Made by a program: the position numbers and the translations under genes. Below are positions 5,502 through 6,413 of a DNA stretch of 6,413 bases, piece after piece. Below the pieces are notes generated by a model. The model saw only the letters and a program-made list of their open reading frames with translations. It made no database searches and was not told the DNA's origin. The stretch is taken from NCBI GenBank assembly GCA_024280815.1, contig JAJRPL010000205.1:1-6413 (forward strand), in the 5' to 3' direction. Each line of letters starts with the position of its first letter. Within the stretch, counting starts at the first letter, position 1. Source of the DNA: Bacteroidota bacterium. GTDB taxonomy: Bacteria; Bacteroidota; Bacteroidia; Flavobacteriales; Flavobacteriaceae.

Positions 5502-6413
5502 TCAGGCTTTCTTCAACCCTAATTTCTCAGCTTTTATTAACATAAATTTATAGGCTTCATCATAATCATTTTTAATTACACCTTCTAGAATAGCTTCTTT
5601 GATGGCATCTTTAATTTGTCCGATTTCCCGACAAGGCTTTAAATTAAAAGTTTTCATAATAATTTCTCCTGTAACTGGAGGCTGAAAATTTCGAATACTA
5701 TCTCTTGCTTCTACATCGGCTATTTTTTCACGGACCATTTTAAAATTATTCAGATACTCTTTTAATTTTTTAGGGTTTTTCGTAGTAATATCCGCTTCGC
5801 AATGCGTCATTAAATCGTCTATAATATCACCTGCATCAAAAATTAATCTACGTACAGCAGAATCAGTTACATCTTCAGCTAAAATTACAGGCCTTGAGCT
5901 TAGCAACACCAATTTTTGTACATATTTCATCTTTTCATTCAATGGCATTTTTAAACGTTTAAACAGTTTATACACCATTTTAGAACCTTTAAATTCATGT
6001 CCATGAAAAGTCCATCCTAATTTTTTATCGAACCGTTTTGTGGGTGCTTTACCTATATCATGCAAAAGTGCAGTCCAACGCAACCATAAATTATCTGTGT
6101 GTTCTGAAATATTATCTACTACCTGTAACGTATGGTAAAAATTATCTTTATGACGTTGTCCTTTTTCTTCTTCAACACCTTTTAATGCAGTCAATTCAGG
6201 CAAAATACGTTTTAACAAATTAGTTTCTTCTAACAATCTAAATCCTATAGATGGTTTATCGGACAATAAAATCTTATGCAATTCGTCAACAATACGTTCA
6301 CGAGTAATTATATCAATTCTTTCTGCATTGTTAGTAATCGACTCTAGAGATTTTTGCTCAATAGTAAAATTCAGTTGAGTAGCAAAACGAATAGCTCTCA
6401 TCATCCGTAAAGG
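5502..6413 (-). CDS. cca: CCA tRNA nucleotidyltransferase with HD domain (5' end outside window)
   Basis: This is the C-terminal 303 residues of a class II polyA-polymerase/CCA-adding enzyme, which builds or repairs the 3' CCA of tRNAs in the cytoplasm. On the minus strand the frame is open to the right edge, reading PLRMMRAIRFATQL; this matches the DP-R-x-x-R-A-x-R-F-A motif that follows the nucleotidyltransferase domain. The catalytic domain itself (GGxVRD, DxD) is therefore outside the window and the Met at 6404 is internal. Counting from that Met, residues 1-80 are the RNA-binding helical region (ELHKILLSDKPSIGFRLLEE). An HD phosphohydrolase domain follows, with NFYHTLQVVDN (His91), LLHDIGK (His115-Asp116), FHGHEFKG (His134, His136) and ADITTKN (Asp205). 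The tail PPVTGEIIMKTFNLKP...IKDAIKEAILEGVI is the usual C-terminal part. The HD domain suggests added phosphatase or phosphodiesterase activity. A CCA-only, A-only or polyA role cannot be separated from what is visible. Confidence 0.9.
   Translation of the reverse strand, partial: PLRMMRAIRFATQLNFTIEQKSLESITNNAERIDIITRERIVDELHKILLSDKPSIGFRLLEETNLLKRILPELTALKGVEEEKGQRHKDNFYHTLQVVDNISEHTDNLWLRWTALLHDIGKAPTKRFDKKLGWTFHGHEFKGSKMVYKLFKRLKMPLNEKMKYVQKLVLLSSRPVILAEDVTDSAVRRLIFDAGDIIDDLMTHCEADITTKNPKKLKEYLNNFKMVREKIADVEARDSIRNFQPPVTGEIIMKTFNLKPCREIGQIKDAIKEAILEGVIKNDYDEAYKFMLIKAEKLGLKKA

Noticed and set aside
6038..6223. 61-codon open frame on the plus strand within the CCA-enzyme gene
   Set aside because: It overlaps the conserved HD-domain codons on the opposite strand and looks like an antisense shadow.
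1..6413. A new multi-gene system (defence, mobile element, CRISPR or biosynthetic cluster)
   Set aside because: All six genes belong to recognisable families with no shared novel context, and no array, transposase, integrase, attachment site or toxin-antitoxin pair is visible.

Overview
The window looks like chromosomal DNA from a marine-type member of the Bacteroidetes, most likely Flavobacteriaceae. The evidence is the AT-rich base composition, the absence of clear Shine-Dalgarno sequences before starts, short 'MKKK...FAQ' type signal peptides, and a membrane-anchored helix-hairpin-helix protein of a layout I associate with flavobacteria. No species can be named from the sequence alone.

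Layout from left to right: the 3' end of ribonuclease Z (rnz, cut by the left edge); a 103-base spacer with a possible promoter; a complete AGCS-family alanine/glycine:cation symporter; a ComEA-like helix-hairpin-helix membrane protein starting 17 bases later; an acyl-CoA dehydrogenase starting 6 bases after that; a 93-base spacer holding a direct repeat of the dehydrogenase gene's own 3' end plus an inverted copy; a secreted or membrane-tethered PQQ-like eight-blade beta-propeller protein; and, convergent with it at a distance of only 4 bases, the C-terminal two-thirds or so of an HD-domain CCA tRNA nucleotidyltransferase, cut by the right edge.

Most of this is ordinary housekeeping: tRNA 3'-end processing at the left (RNase Z) and tRNA 3'-end CCA addition/repair at the right, with amino-acid uptake, acyl-CoA oxidation, a possible DNA-binding/uptake factor and an envelope propeller protein between. 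The genes do not form one evident pathway; comEA-like and acyl-CoA dehydrogenase are probably co-transcribed because of their tight spacing.

I found no CRISPR array, insertion sequence, tRNA/rRNA gene, phage gene or recognisable defence system, and I do not think the window contains a new multi-gene system. The points worth a second look are structural: (1) a strong terminator-shaped hairpin with a U-tract lying inside the first 21 codons of the comEA-like gene, whose only Met codon is its initiator; (2) a GC-richer, self-complementary repeat-like block inserted in frame in the linker of that same protein; (3) an R / inverted-R / R arrangement around the end of the acyl-CoA dehydrogenase gene; and (4) an acyl-CoA dehydrogenase with its probable catalytic Glu in the LCAD/isovaleryl-CoA dehydrogenase position.
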